Under the pieces are notes generated by a model that saw nothing but the letters and a program-made list of their open reading frames with translations, was not told the DNA's origin and did not search any database. A DNA stretch of 64,000 bases. Source: Brevibacillus antibioticus (GTDB taxonomy: Bacteria; Bacillota; Bacilli; Brevibacillales; Brevibacillaceae). Each line of letters begins with the position of its first letter. Position 1 is the first letter of the stretch. The stretch is from positions 577,501-641,500 of the forward strand of contig NZ_SZNK01000001.1 of assembly GCF_005217615.1 (NCBI RefSeq). The letters are read 5' to 3'. Both the position numbers and the translations under genes were made by a program. Shown here piece after piece: positions 1-8,562 of the stretch.

Positions 1-618
<618 letters not shown>

Positions 619-672
619 ACAAATTCTTAGCAATCATGCGTATTCAGTTTTGAAGGAACAAACCTTCAATGT

Positions 673-748
673 TCCTCGGTAGCTCAGTTGGTAGAGCAAT
701 CGGCTGTTAACCGATCGGTCGGCGGTTCGAGTCCGTCCCGAGGAGCCA
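673..748 (+). tRNA. tRNA-Asn (GTT)
   Basis: Full cloverleaf with a 7-bp acceptor stem TCCTCGG/CCGAGGA, anticodon GTT and an encoded CCA. First tRNA of the array, placed where a 5S gene would normally stand. Confidence 0.96.
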
Positions 749-754
749 TATTAT

Positions 755-830
755 GCTCCTGTAGCTCAGTCGGTAGAGCGTTTCCATGGTAAGGAAGAGG
801 TCGCAGGTTCGATTCCTGTCGGGAGCACCA
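755..830 (+). tRNA. tRNA-Thr (GGT)
   Basis: Acceptor stem GCTCCTG/CGGGAGC, anticodon loop ATGGTAA with anticodon GGT, and an encoded CCA. Confidence 0.96.
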
Positions 831-849
831 GAAGTAATCTTATCATCTT

Positions 850-923
850 GGCCCGTTGGTGAAGCGGTTTAACACAGCAGCCTTTCACGCTGTCATACAG
901 GGGTTCGAATCCCCTACGGGTCA
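850..923 (+). tRNA. tRNA-Glu (TTC)
   Basis: Acceptor stem GGCCCGT/ACGGGTC and anticodon loop CTTTCAC. The discriminator A at 923 is followed by CCT, so the CCA tail is not encoded and must be added by tRNA nucleotidyltransferase. Confidence 0.95.
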
Positions 924-956
924 CCTAGAAAAGTCCCTACATCTTGTAGGTGATTT

Positions 957-1032
957 GGAGGCTTAGCTCAGCTGGGAGAGCATCTGCCTTACAAGCAGAG
1001 GGTCGGCGGTTCGATCCCGTCAGCCTCCACCA
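957..1032 (+). tRNA. tRNA-Val (TAC)
   Basis: Acceptor stem GGAGGCT/AGCCTCC, anticodon TAC and an encoded CCA. Confidence 0.96.
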
Positions 1033-1111
1033 CTTATATTTAACGGACAAAGAAGGTCAGCTAAAAGCGCCACTTCCTGTGGCAACACTGACACTCAGTC
1101 GTCCTGACTAT

Positions 1112-1188
<77 letters not shown>

Positions 1189-1217
1189 AATTTTCTACTT
1201 GCTCTACGTCGAGTAAT

Positions 1218-1233
1218 CTACTTGATCAAGTAG
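1218..1233. repeat. perfect 16-bp palindrome between tRNA-fMet and tRNA-Asp
   Basis: CTACTTGATCAAGTAG is its own reverse complement. It lies in the 77-base spacer between two tRNA genes. It could be a processing signal or a protein-binding site; nothing in the sequence decides between these. Confidence 0.6.
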
Positions 1234-1265
1234 GATCGGAGTGCCCATTAGGTGCAACCAAATAT

Positions 1266-1342
1266 GGAGCTGTGGTGAAGTTGGAGTTCACGCCGGTCTG
1301 TCACACCGGAGGTCGCGGGTTCGAGTCCCGTCAGCTCCGCCA
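1266..1342 (+). tRNA. tRNA-Asp (GTC)
   Basis: Acceptor stem GGAGCTG/CAGCTCC, anticodon GTC and an encoded CCA. The 3' end also forms one arm of an 8-bp hairpin (GCCATCTT at 1339-1346 with AAGATGGC at 1354-1361), which has no U-tract after it. Confidence 0.95.
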
Positions 1343-1402
1343 TCTTTCTTAACAAGATGGCATAGTATTAACATGAAAAAGGTTTAACGGAATAAAAAAA
1401 CG

Positions 1403-1431
1403 TTGATTTTTCATGAAAGATATGATATAAT
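1403..1431 (+). promoter_or_regulatory. internal sigma-A promoter of the tRNA array
   Basis: The -35 box TTGATT (1403-1408), a 17-base spacer and a consensus TATAAT -10 box (1426-1431) end ten bases before tRNA-Thr(TGT). The second part of the array can therefore be transcribed independently of the rRNA operon promoter. Confidence 0.8.
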
Positions 1432-1440
1432 TAAAGATAT

Positions 1441-1516
1441 GCCGGTATAGCTCAATTGGTAGAGCACCTGACTTGTAATCAGGGGGTTGTGGGTTCAAGT
1501 CCTATTGCCGGCACCA
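1441..1516 (+). tRNA. tRNA-Thr (TGT)
   Basis: Acceptor stem GCCGGTA/TGCCGGC, anticodon TGT and an encoded CCA. It is the first gene after the internal promoter and, with the GGT isoacceptor at 755-830, is one of two tRNA-Thr genes here. Confidence 0.96.
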
Positions 1517-1523
1517 TGAAATT

Positions 1524-1608
1524 GGGGAGATAGTGAAGTGGCTAAACACGGCAGACTGTAAATCTGCTCCCTCCGGGTTCGGCGGTTCGAATCCGTCTCT
1601 CCCCACCA
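1524..1608 (+). tRNA. tRNA-Tyr (GTA)
   Basis: Class II tRNA of 85 nt with a long variable arm, acceptor GGGGAGA/TCTCCCC, anticodon GTA and an encoded CCA. Confidence 0.95.
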
Positions 1609-1615
1609 TTTTCAT

Positions 1616-1691
1616 GAGCCATTAGCTCAGTTGGTAGAGCATCTGACTTTTAATCAGAGGGTCGAAGGTTCGAGTCCTTCATGGCTCACCA
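1616..1691 (+). tRNA. tRNA-Lys (TTT)
   Basis: Acceptor GAGCCAT/ATGGCTC, anticodon TTT and an encoded CCA. Confidence 0.96.
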
Positions 1692-1756
1692 GTTTTCATA
1701 AACCCGAAAAGTGAGAGTCAGCTTGTTAACAACTCTGGCTTCTTGGATGGGAAAAT

Positions 1757-1843
1757 GCGGTCGTGGCGGAATTGGCAGACGCGCTAGATTCAGGTTCTAG
1801 TGGTGGCAACACCGTGGAGGTTCAAGTCCTCTCGACCGCACCA
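1757..1843 (+). tRNA. tRNA-Leu (CAG)
   Basis: Class II tRNA of 87 nt, acceptor GCGGTCG/CGACCGC, anticodon loop TTCAGGT with anticodon CAG, and an encoded CCA. Confidence 0.95.
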
Positions 1844-1862
1844 ATCAACTTCTTTTTACAAT

Positions 1863-1938
1863 GCGGACGTAGCTCAATTGGTAGAGCGTCGCCTTGCCAA
1901 GGCGAAGGTCGAGGGTTCGAGACCCTTCGTCCGCTCCA
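1863..1938 (+). tRNA. tRNA-Gly (GCC)
   Basis: Acceptor GCGGACG/CGTCCGC, anticodon GCC, discriminator T and an encoded CCA. Confidence 0.96.
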
Positions 1939-1944
1939 TAACAT

Positions 1945-2018
1945 GTGCCCTTAGCTCAGCTGGATAGAGCGTTTGACTACGAATCAAAAGGTCGGGAGTT
2001 CGAATCTCTCAGGGCACG
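1945..2018 (+). tRNA. tRNA-Arg (ACG)
   Basis: Acceptor GTGCCCT/AGGGCAC and anticodon ACG, whose A34 is expected to be edited to inosine by TadA. No CCA is encoded after discriminator G2018. Confidence 0.95.
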
Positions 2019-2052
2019 CTTCTTTACTACAAAAGTGAAGATGATAATTTGT

Positions 2053-2129
2053 CGGGAAGTAGCTCAGCTTGGTAGAGTACTTGGCTTGGGACCAAGGGGT
2101 CGCAGGTTCGAATCCTGTCTTCCCGACCA
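2053..2129 (+). tRNA. tRNA-Pro (TGG)
   Basis: Acceptor CGGGAAG/CTTCCCG, anticodon loop CTTGGGA with anticodon TGG, and an encoded CCA. Confidence 0.95.
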
Positions 2130-2154
2130 TGATTTGCCCACGTTTTACAGGTTT

Positions 2155-2242
2155 GCCGGGGTGGCGGAATGGGCAGACGCAACAGACTTAAAATCTGTCG
2201 GGAGTTTCTCCCGTACCGGTTCAAGTCCGGTCCTCGGCACCA
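2155..2242 (+). tRNA. tRNA-Leu (TAA)
   Basis: Class II tRNA of 88 nt, acceptor GCCGGGG/CCTCGGC with one G-T pair, anticodon TAA and an encoded CCA. Confidence 0.95.
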
Positions 2243-2255
2243 GCATTTATTTGAT

Positions 2256-2329
2256 GCGGGTGTAGTTCAATGGTAGAACTCCAGCCTTCCAAGCTGGTCG
2301 CGTGGGTTCGATTCCCATCACCCGCTCCA
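2256..2329 (+). tRNA. tRNA-Gly (TCC)
   Basis: Acceptor GCGGGTG/CACCCGC, anticodon TCC, discriminator T and an encoded CCA. Last gene of the array. Confidence 0.96.
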
Positions 2330-2337
2330 TACATAAA

Positions 2338-2367
2338 GCAGAGAGCCAATAGGTTCTCTGCTTTTTT
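2338..2367 (+). terminator. terminator of the rRNA-tRNA operon
   Basis: A 10-bp stem, GCAGAGAGCC with GGTTCTCTGC, and a 4-base loop, followed by six T residues. It starts nine bases after the last tRNA. Confidence 0.88.
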
Positions 2368-2620
2368 GTGTCTAGGAAGGCAGACCTATTTTTACTTGAG
2401 CCGAAAGTATGGAGGCTTATCCAATCGCTGAAAGGATAAGCCTTTGTTCAATACAGGTATAAATGATTGTCGAAAGCTGTCTGACGTTTTCTATGGTAGA
2501 AACATATGTTTTTGTGTACAGTAAAACTAAGGTCGCTTACCGATGAAATTGGTAACGGATCTCTTGCGTTGCCTCCTGCATTGACAGGGGGCTTTTTTGC
2601 GTGATTCAAAAGAGAGCGAC
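2368..2620. other. non-coding gap with two plus-strand hairpins
   Basis: No convincing protein gene is visible. There is a perfect 9-bp hairpin GGCTTATCC/GGATAAGCC (2414-2442). A classic terminator follows, GCCTCCTG/CAGGGGGC plus six T (2571-2598), pointing right although no plus-strand gene ends there. The repeat GGTCGCT (2531-2537) and AGCGACC (2615-2621) encloses that terminator. A small RNA read rightward would explain this; the RNA itself is inference. Confidence 0.4.
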
Positions 2621-3787
2621 CTAGAGGGCTTCCATTCTTGGGCCGACTTCCTGGGCATTTGCAATCGGCAGAGAAAGGATAAAGCGTGTACGTTTTTCAT
2701 TGGAATCACAATGGATCGTGCCTTGATGCTTTTCAATAATATTTTTGCAGATGGAGAGGCCGATACCTGTCCCATTTTGTTTAGTCGTAAAGAATGGTTG
2801 GAAAAGATTTTCCACGATCTCAGGTGGAATCCTTTCGCCGTTGTTTTCCACACTCAAATAGAGCCATCCATCTGAAGAAGTGGAAATGACATGAATATAC
2901 TTGTCTGTACGATTTTGTACGGCGTCAATGGCATTGTTTAATAGATTGACGACAACTTGCTTCAAGCCTTCTTCATAACATGCGAGTGAGCAGGGGTGGA
3001 TTTGTTTTTCAAAACGTATGTTTTCTCCCACGAGGCGAGGGGTAATCAGCATCTCTACTTCTTCAAGCAGTTCTTCTACTTGAACGGTTTTAAAAATTTC
3101 ATCGAGAATTGGTTTCTTGGAAAAGCTGAGGAATCCGGTCAGTTGCCGATGTAAATTCTCAAACTCATGCATGACGACTTGGATATACGTCTGAAGCTGG
3201 GCCTGTTCCTGTGTAGACTCACCGATTAGCTTTAGGAACCCTTCAATGGCGCACAACGGATTGCGCAGCTCATGAGCCATATTGGCGGCAATTTTTCCGA
3301 GCATGGTCAATTTGTCGTTATGCAAATAGGAGATCGTTTCTTCCTTCTGAACCAGCTCTTTATTCATCATTTGTTCAAAGTGATAAACAGCCCAGAAGAC
3401 ACTTTCATCCATGGCCTTGCCCAGTTGGCTTTCCAAATAATGCATTTCCTGTGAGGAGAGGGACCATCTCTGTAATTCCGGTTGGAGAACCCGCCAGAAT
3501 ACATTCCGGTACAATTGATATGTGCGCAAAATGGAGGAGAAGGGGAATTCCTGGGAACGAAGCCACTCTCCCATATCTAATGCCCAAGTCTGCATGTCAT
3601 GATCTACATCCTCAACCAGATAGCGAGCCAAGAGCACTGTTCGTTTTTCTGCAAAATCGCGAGGAATGGTTACAGGAATTTCCATGCTGCGAACAATTTC
3701 TTGCAGCCATATTGTGGTGATACTTGGTGTTAAGTCCAAAATCTTCCTTGAAACGTCATAAAGGTTCAGCGTCACAGTCTCCACCAT
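2621..3787 (-). CDS. soluble sporulation-type sensor histidine kinase
   Basis: Two-component kinase of 388 aa that probably autophosphorylates on His and passes phosphate to a response regulator; the kinases feeding the Spo0F/Spo0A phosphorelay are the nearest known type. The C-terminal half shows the HisKA H-box MAHELRNPL (near residue 170), the N-box NLLNNAIDAV (near 285) and the G2 box GTGIGLSICKNII (near 340). The first 150 residues have no membrane segment and no PAS motif I recognise, so the signal sensed is unknown. No response regulator gene lies beside it, making it an orphan kinase. A candidate promoter (TTGTCT, 18 bases, TACGAT) reads leftward from about 3836. Assignment to the Spo0 phosphorelay is inference. 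Confidence 0.85.
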   Translation of the reverse strand: MVETVTLNLYDVSRKILDLTPSITTIWLQEIVRSMEIPVTIPRDFAEKRTVLLARYLVEDVDHDMQTWALDMGEWLRSQEFPFSSILRTYQLYRNVFWRVLQPELQRWSLSSQEMHYLESQLGKAMDESVFWAVYHFEQMMNKELVQKEETISYLHNDKLTMLGKIAANMAHELRNPLCAIEGFLKLIGESTQEQAQLQTYIQVVMHEFENLHRQLTGFLSFSKKPILDEIFKTVQVEELLEEVEMLITPRLVGENIRFEKQIHPCSLACYEEGLKQVVVNLLNNAIDAVQNRTDKYIHVISTSSDGWLYLSVENNGERIPPEIVENLFQPFFTTKQNGTGIGLSICKNIIEKHQGTIHCDSNEKRTRFILSLPIANAQEVGPRMEAL

Positions 3788-4000
3788 CTCTTATCCACCC
3801 CATTAAAATCGTAAGGGAAAATGCCTAATTTAGACAAGGTATAATTAGCCTGATTTCGCAATAAAATGTATTTTTTCAGGAAGTTTTTATCTACAAAATC
3901 CGCTGAAAACCGCCTTTTTTCGGAAGAATATTCAATCATGAGTCCGATTCCAGTCGCATAAAGTAGAATGGACGAACTTTATTGGACCAGGGAGGCAGGG

Positions 4001-4651
4001 ATGGGCGAGTATTTTTGGCTGGGTCTTGTACACATCTTCATGATCGATCTGGTATTAAGTAGTGACAATGCTGTGGTCATAGGTATGGCCTGCCGTGGAC
4101 TCCCTCACCATGAGAAAAAACGGGCGATTTTATATGGGACATTGGGTGCAATCCTCTTGCGAATTGTTTTAACAGGAATGACTACCTGGATGTTGGATAT
4201 TCCTCTCGTGAAGGCGATCGGGGGATTATTATTGCTATGGATCGCGTGTAAGCTGATGCTGGGTGAGTCTGAAGAGCTCGCAGGCGTATCGCATAATCAG
4301 ACAATTGGTCAGGCAGTCAGGACCATCATAGTAGCAGATTTTGTCATGAGTTTGGACAATGTTTTGGCAGTTGGTGGAGCAGCACATGGCGATTTATGGT
4401 TAGTTTTGCTTGGGTTAGCGATGAGCATTCCATTATTAATGTGGGGAAGTGTGTGGATTGCCCGCATGATGAATCGGTTTCCTAGTATGGTCATCATTGG
4501 CGGTGGAATTCTTACCTTTACAGCAGTTGATATGTGTCTTCAGGATCCGTATGTTTGGAAGTGGGTGAATCCTTTGCTGCTCAACCATATGTGGTTGCCC
4601 GTATTTGCTGCCGTAGTGGTCATGTTTTGGGGGCGGATGAAAAGGACGTGA
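4001..4651 (+). CDS. TerC-family integral membrane protein, likely metal exporter
   Basis: A 216-aa membrane protein with about seven hydrophobic segments and the two family signature repeats DLVLSSDNAVVIG and DFVMSLDNVLAVGG, whose acidic residues are thought to bind the metal. Relatives in Bacillus (MeeF, MeeY) export manganese and help load secreted metalloenzymes. Start 4001 is preferred over the in-frame ATG at 3968 because GGAGG at 3991-3995 sits five bases before it. I looked for the yybP-ykoY manganese riboswitch upstream and did not find it, so manganese control is not supported here. Confidence 0.85.
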   Translation: MGEYFWLGLVHIFMIDLVLSSDNAVVIGMACRGLPHHEKKRAILYGTLGAILLRIVLTGMTTWMLDIPLVKAIGGLLLLWIACKLMLGESEELAGVSHNQTIGQAVRTIIVADFVMSLDNVLAVGGAAHGDLWLVLLGLAMSIPLLMWGSVWIARMMNRFPSMVIIGGGILTFTAVDMCLQDPYVWKWVNPLLLNHMWLPVFAAVVVMFWGRMKRT

Positions 4652-4772
4652 AAAGGTGATGAGGATTGTACATTCTAGGGCATACTACTACAAAGGTCAT
4701 GACCGTTTTGCGTAAATGTAAGGGGTCACATCCAGCTTCATGAAAACATAGCGGGAAAGGAACTTTTTCGAA

Positions 4773-5357
4773 ATGAATACAAGCCTCTTGATGCTATGGG
4801 GATACTGGGATGAAGTCTACCAACGCTGCACCAGACTTACCTATATTGAAAAAGGGAAAAATATATTTCGAGTAGTGGTTTTACGCTATCGGGGAGAGCC
4901 ACTCGTTACTTCCGATAATTGCATCATTCATGACGGGGATTTGATCTTAAAACTACATATACACAATTATTATTTTGCTACTCTGTGCAAAGAAGTAAAG
5001 GATGAATTGCGCGTGGCACTTCTTTTGCGAAGACTTATCCTCCAATCACTGCCGACCCTAGCCACGTTCCTGAATTCGATGGAAAATAAAGATCAAATAA
5101 AAGGGATAGTGGGAACGACCATGCTACACAAAGGGGTAACACCTCTGGGCTTCTCGATTTCTGATGTACCTATGACTTGGTTTTTTCGATACAAGCGATG
5201 GTACTTGCGTCTCATGCTCAGAATCGTGCATCCCAATGGAAAGCGGCGGTTGCAATCATGGAATCATGAAATGCCCCTCAAGCGTGTTTATATGTCCAAG
5301 GAATTTTTACTCAATCGATATACGGAGGGCAAGCAGCCTCTAGGAGAGTCCTACTAA
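4773..5357 (+). CDS. YkoP-like protein of unknown function
   Basis: A basic, soluble-looking 194-aa protein with no signal peptide. Its position directly before a YkoN-type glycosyltransferase and its general character suggest the YkoP family of Bacillus, whose function is not established. The stop codon overlaps the start of the next gene (TAATG at 5355-5359), so the two are probably translationally coupled and work together, perhaps in glycolipid or envelope synthesis. That role is inferred from the neighbour only. Confidence 0.6.
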   Translation: MNTSLLMLWGYWDEVYQRCTRLTYIEKGKNIFRVVVLRYRGEPLVTSDNCIIHDGDLILKLHIHNYYFATLCKEVKDELRVALLLRRLILQSLPTLATFLNSMENKDQIKGIVGTTMLHKGVTPLGFSISDVPMTWFFRYKRWYLRLMLRIVHPNGKRRLQSWNHEMPLKRVYMSKEFLLNRYTEGKQPLGESY

Positions 5358-6487
5358 TGGCAAAGCGGTTTCTGTTAGTGACAGAGGAATGGGCAGGGAG
5401 TGGTCATCGGATGGCTGCCGAAGCCCTGCAAGAAGTCTTACTAGAAAATGAGGGTACACGATCGGCGCGAGTGGTGGGAGGACTGAAAACCGCCAGTCCT
5501 GGCTTATGTGTGCTCTCTCATTTTTTTTATCGCAATATGCTGCGTTACGGTCAACCCGTGTGGCAACGCATCTATGAACAGGAAGAAATGCTGGGCCGTG
5601 CATTGACCAAAGCACTGGGATGGTGGCTATCTGCTAGATTAACCAATCAACTGTTGCAAGAAGAGAAGCCAGATGTCGTCATCGCTACGCATGCATACTG
5701 CTTGTCCGCATTGGCAGAAGCGAAGAAAAGGGTGTCCAAGTCTTTTCAGCTCGTTTGTGTTCCCACGGACTTTCATATTAATCGATTTTGGGTTCATCCA
5801 GAAATTGATGCGTACATGGTGGCACATGAGCAGATTGCGCAAATTCTAATGGAGCGCTATAGGATTGCCCCTAAAAAAATCCATGTTCATGGCATTCCAG
5901 TTCGGCCTGCTTTTACTACAGCGCTACATACTGACAAAGCGACTTGGAAAAAACAGCTGGGACTCGTGCCAGATCAATTCACGGTGCTGATTGGTGGGGG
6001 AGAAGGCGGTTATGGTGGAGTGGAGCAGGTTGTACGAGAGTTGATACTGGAAGAGCAACCATTGCAGGTCATAGTCGTCACGGGGAAGAATGCGAGCCTG
6101 TACAGAAGACTGGCGGACTTGTTACGTACAAAGAGTAATGACCATCGTTTTATATTGAAAGGGTTTGAGCCGCAAATGTGGCAGTGGATTGGAGCAGCTG
6201 ACGCCTATATAACGAAGCCAGGTGGCATTTCGTGCGCGGAGTCACTTGCTCTTAAGACACCGCTCATTTTGTTCCACCCATTGCCCGGACAAGAAAAGCA
6301 TAATTGCTCCTTTTTGCTCGAGCAACAAGCGGCGATCTTGGCTGAAACAACGGTGGAAATCAAAGAAATCATCAGGTCATGGCGTCAGCCTGAAAAAAGG
6401 GGTGCTTTTGCAGGAGATTTGGACAAGCTGGGGAGACCAGATGCGGTTTACCAAATTGCACAAACCCTTCTTCAATTAACAGACTAA
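5357..6487 (+). CDS. MGDG synthase-family glycosyltransferase (YkoN/UgtP-like)
   Basis: A 376-aa GT28-type enzyme expected to transfer a sugar from a nucleotide sugar to a membrane lipid such as diacylglycerol. The N-terminal MGDG-synthase motif GSGHRMAAEAL is at residues 14-24. The C-terminal nucleotide-sugar domain shows GGGEGGYGG (near 214) and KPGGISCAESLAL (near 288), the usual donor-binding loop. It starts on the last base of the previous stop codon. Substrate identity cannot be read from the sequence; UgtP makes glucolipids and the anchor for lipoteichoic acid, while YkoN is less well defined. Confidence 0.82.
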   Translation: MAKRFLLVTEEWAGSGHRMAAEALQEVLLENEGTRSARVVGGLKTASPGLCVLSHFFYRNMLRYGQPVWQRIYEQEEMLGRALTKALGWWLSARLTNQLLQEEKPDVVIATHAYCLSALAEAKKRVSKSFQLVCVPTDFHINRFWVHPEIDAYMVAHEQIAQILMERYRIAPKKIHVHGIPVRPAFTTALHTDKATWKKQLGLVPDQFTVLIGGGEGGYGGVEQVVRELILEEQPLQVIVVTGKNASLYRRLADLLRTKSNDHRFILKGFEPQMWQWIGAADAYITKPGGISCAESLALKTPLILFHPLPGQEKHNCSFLLEQQAAILAETTVEIKEIIRSWRQPEKRGAFAGDLDKLGRPDAVYQIAQTLLQLTD

Positions 6488-6507
6488 AATTGGAAGAAAA
6501 AAAGGGC

Positions 6508-6537
6508 GCATGAACAAGCAAAACTTCACACATATTA
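6508..6537 (+). promoter_or_regulatory. candidate sigma-G (forespore) promoter of the SASP gene
   Basis: The -35-like GCATGA (6508-6513) and -10 CATATTA (6531-6537) match the sigma-F/G consensus (GNATR and CATNNTA) with about 17 bases between. It lies 29 bases upstream of a SASP start, as expected for forespore genes. Confidence 0.65.
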
Positions 6538-6566
6538 AACTTACCAACGACGAGGAGGTGATATAG

Positions 6567-6770
6567 ATGGCGAACAACAACAGATCCAGTAACAATCTGG
6601 TGGTTCCTCAAGCAAACCAAGCTCTGGACCAACTGAAATACGAAATCGCATCCGAATTCGGTGTTCAGCTTGGACCAGACACTACTTCCCGTCAAAACGG
6701 TTCAGTTGGAGGAGAGATTACAAAACGTCTTGTCTCCTTTGCTGAGCAACAACTGGCTGGACGTGGCTAA
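6567..6770 (+). CDS. small acid-soluble spore protein, alpha/beta type
   Basis: A 67-aa protein that coats spore DNA, protects it from UV and heat, and is degraded at germination. Both family signatures are present: the GPR protease region [10 protein letters not shown] and the C-terminal [17 protein letters not shown] strong GAGGAGGTGAT site precedes the ATG. It stands alone between its candidate sigma-G promoter and a terminator. Confidence 0.95.
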   Translation: MANNNRSSNNLVVPQANQALDQLKYEIASEFGVQLGPDTTSRQNGSVGGEITKRLVSFAEQQLAGRG

Positions 6771-6788
6771 TCTCATAAGCTGGATGAA

Positions 6789-6815
6789 GGGAGGCACCAA
6801 TGGTGTCTCTCTTTT
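6789..6815 (+). terminator. terminator of the SASP gene
   Basis: A 10-bp stem (6789-6798 with 6802-6811, including two G-T pairs) and an AAT loop, followed by a T-rich run. Confidence 0.75.
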
Positions 6816-6868
6816 AATTTTTCTAGAAAAAGGGAAAATATTGTTAGATGAAAAGGGGGCAGACCACC

Positions 6869-6897
6869 GCATAAATAATGGGTGGAGGCGGATTCTA
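6869..6897 (+). promoter_or_regulatory. candidate sigma-G promoter of the spoVA-type operon
   Basis: GCATA at 6869-6873, a 17-base spacer and GATTCTA at 6891-6897. The latter matches CATNNTA in all but the first base. The start codon lies 24 bases further on. Forespore timing would agree with the operon content. Confidence 0.45.
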
Positions 6898-6920
6898 TAT
6901 GTGTTAGGAGGTGAGTGGAT

Positions 6921-7127
6921 ATGACAGTAGGAGCACAGGTGAAACAAACGCTTGCCAGCTTGAAAGGCGCACAAGCAGATTTTGAAACGTTTGCTCTTAG
7001 CACGCAAAACAAGAAAGCGAAGCAACTGTATTCGCAAGCAGCAGAGCAAACGCAATCCATCGTAGATAACCTCCAGCAGCGTGTAACAGAGCTGGAAAAG
7101 GAAGAACCACAGTTTAAGGGATTCTAG
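6921..7127 (+). CDS. DUF1657 protein, first gene of the spoVA-type operon
   Basis: A 68-aa mostly helical protein. ATG 6921 is chosen because AGGAGGTGA lies just upstream; the in-frame GTG at 6915 is too close to that site. Stand-alone DUF1657 proteins are typical of the spoVA-2mob type of operon linked to high spore heat resistance. The stretch QADFETFALSTQNKKAKQLY resembles the C-terminus of the next gene product (QADLELYALNTKNEQMKRTY), so the two share a domain. A short GC-rich hairpin (GAGAGG/CCTCTC, 7144-7160) in the gap could reduce read-through. Its biochemical role is unknown. Confidence 0.85.
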   Translation: MTVGAQVKQTLASLKGAQADFETFALSTQNKKAKQLYSQAAEQTQSIVDNLQQRVTELEKEEPQFKGF

Positions 7128-7209
7128 GAAGTATTGGGAAAGGGAGAGGGGCTTCCTCTCTCTTGGTTTTACTCTCTATAAAAATCACCTCAGGTGATGG
7201 AGGTGGCTT

Positions 7210-8070
7210 ATGCCTGATTGGTTAATAATCCTTTTGCGCTCAATAGGCGCTGTTGCTTACTTATTTCTATTGACAAAGATCATTGGGAAAAGGCAAATCA
7301 AGCAACTTACATATATCGAATATATCGTCGGTATCAGCATCGGTTCGATTGCGGCTTTTATGGCAACTGAAATGGATGGGCCGGTCTACCATAGTTTAAT
7401 CGGGATGGGGGTTTTTGCGCTTTTCCCTTATTTAATGGAGTGGCTTTCACTCAAGAGCAAGTTTCTCCGTGACCTATTTGAAGGGAAATCTACGGTTCTC
7501 ATCAAGGAAGGCAAGATTTTGGAAGACAATCTGAAAAAGGAACGTTTGACCGCGGAAGACTTGATGGAACAATTACGAATCAAAAACGTGTTCCGAGTAG
7601 CCGATGTCGAGTTTGCATTAATGGAAACAAGCGGGGAAGTCAGTGTCCTCTTAAAATCAGAGAGTCAGCCGGTAACTCCCAAACACCTTGAATTGACAGT
7701 GGCTCCTTCGGAAGAGAATCAAGTGGTCATTATGGATGGGATGATCATGGACGAGCCTCTAGCAACAGCAGGTCTAAATCGCAGATGGGTTCGCACGGAG
7801 CTGCAAAAAGCGGGAGTGGCTTTGGAAAATGTTTTCCTCGGCCAAGTGGACAAAGGGGGAGAGCTCTATCTCGACCTGTATGACGATAAACTGATGGTCC
7901 CTGGGGCCCAAGCGATGAAGCTGGCTTTTGCTACATTGAAAAAATGTCAGGCGGATCTGGAGCTGTATGCACTCAATACAAAAAATGAACAAATGAAGCG
8001 TACCTACCAAATCGATTCGGAACAGCTCCAACAGATTATCGATCAAGTAAAGCCGTTCATGATACGGTAA
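7210..8070 (+). CDS. YetF-like DUF421 membrane protein with fused DUF1657 domain
   Basis: A 286-aa protein with three N-terminal hydrophobic helices (about residues 3-80) followed by the soluble DUF421 core, including the typical segment GKSTVLIKEGKI. Residues from about 232 to the end repeat the DUF1657 unit encoded just upstream. DUF421 proteins of the YetF type accompany spoVA genes on mobile heat-resistance operons and are probably in the spore inner membrane; the mechanism is not known. ATG 7210 is preceded by GATGGAGGTGG. Fusion of the two families in one polypeptide suggests they form a complex. Confidence 0.85.
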   Translation: MPDWLIILLRSIGAVAYLFLLTKIIGKRQIKQLTYIEYIVGISIGSIAAFMATEMDGPVYHSLIGMGVFALFPYLMEWLSLKSKFLRDLFEGKSTVLIKEGKILEDNLKKERLTAEDLMEQLRIKNVFRVADVEFALMETSGEVSVLLKSESQPVTPKHLELTVAPSEENQVVIMDGMIMDEPLATAGLNRRWVRTELQKAGVALENVFLGQVDKGGELYLDLYDDKLMVPGAQAMKLAFATLKKCQADLELYALNTKNEQMKRTYQIDSEQLQQIIDQVKPFMIR

Positions 8071-8085
8071 AAAGGAGTGAGTGAC

Positions 8086-8559
8086 ATGGCAGATCAAAAA
8101 AAGAAAAAGCTTACCCCCGTCCAGCAAGAATACCAGCAGTTGGCAAAAACGCATGAGCCTCCGCGACCGCTTTTGCGCAATTTTACCCGGGCATTTGTAG
8201 TGGGTGGCATCATTTGTATGATCGGACAAGGGATACAAGAAATGTTCATTCACTACTTTAATTTTACGGAGAAAACCGCTGGAAATCCAACAGTAGCTGT
8301 CTTGATCATTCTTTCTGCTCTTTTGACCGGTCTAGGGCTATATGACCGGATTGCCCAATGGGCTGGGGCAGGTACAAGTGTGCCAGTAACGGGTTTTGCC
8401 AATTCGATTGCATCTGCGGCCATCGAGCACCGTAGCGAAGGATTTGTGCTGGGGGTCGGCGGTAACATGTTCAAACTCGCGGGGTCAGTGATTGTGCTAG
8501 GAGTGGCGGCGGCATTCGTCGTTGGCTTGATCAAAACATTATTTACGATGGGAGGCTGA
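8086..8559 (+). CDS. spoVAC: stage V sporulation protein AC
   Basis: A 157-aa integral membrane protein of the SpoVA channel that moves dipicolinic acid (Ca-DPA) into the forespore and releases it at germination; Bacillus SpoVAC has been described as mechanosensitive. Four hydrophobic segments follow a basic N-terminus, with family motifs GFANSIASAAIEHRSEG and GVGGNMFKLAG. ATG 8086 is preferred over GTG 8077, which overlaps the AAAGGAG ribosome site. The gene ends four bases before spoVAD and its last codons carry that gene's GGAGG site. Confidence 0.93.
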   Translation: MADQKKKKLTPVQQEYQQLAKTHEPPRPLLRNFTRAFVVGGIICMIGQGIQEMFIHYFNFTEKTAGNPTVAVLIILSALLTGLGLYDRIAQWAGAGTSVPVTGFANSIASAAIEHRSEGFVLGVGGNMFKLAGSVIVLGVAAAFVVGLIKTLFTMGG

Positions 8560-8562
8560 CAG

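Noticed and set aside
2569..2621. This hairpin as terminator of the histidine kinase gene
   Set aside because: The T-run is on the plus strand, while the kinase is read leftward.
3790..4000. yybP-ykoY manganese riboswitch before the TerC gene
   Set aside because: Expected from family knowledge, but the conserved loops are not present.
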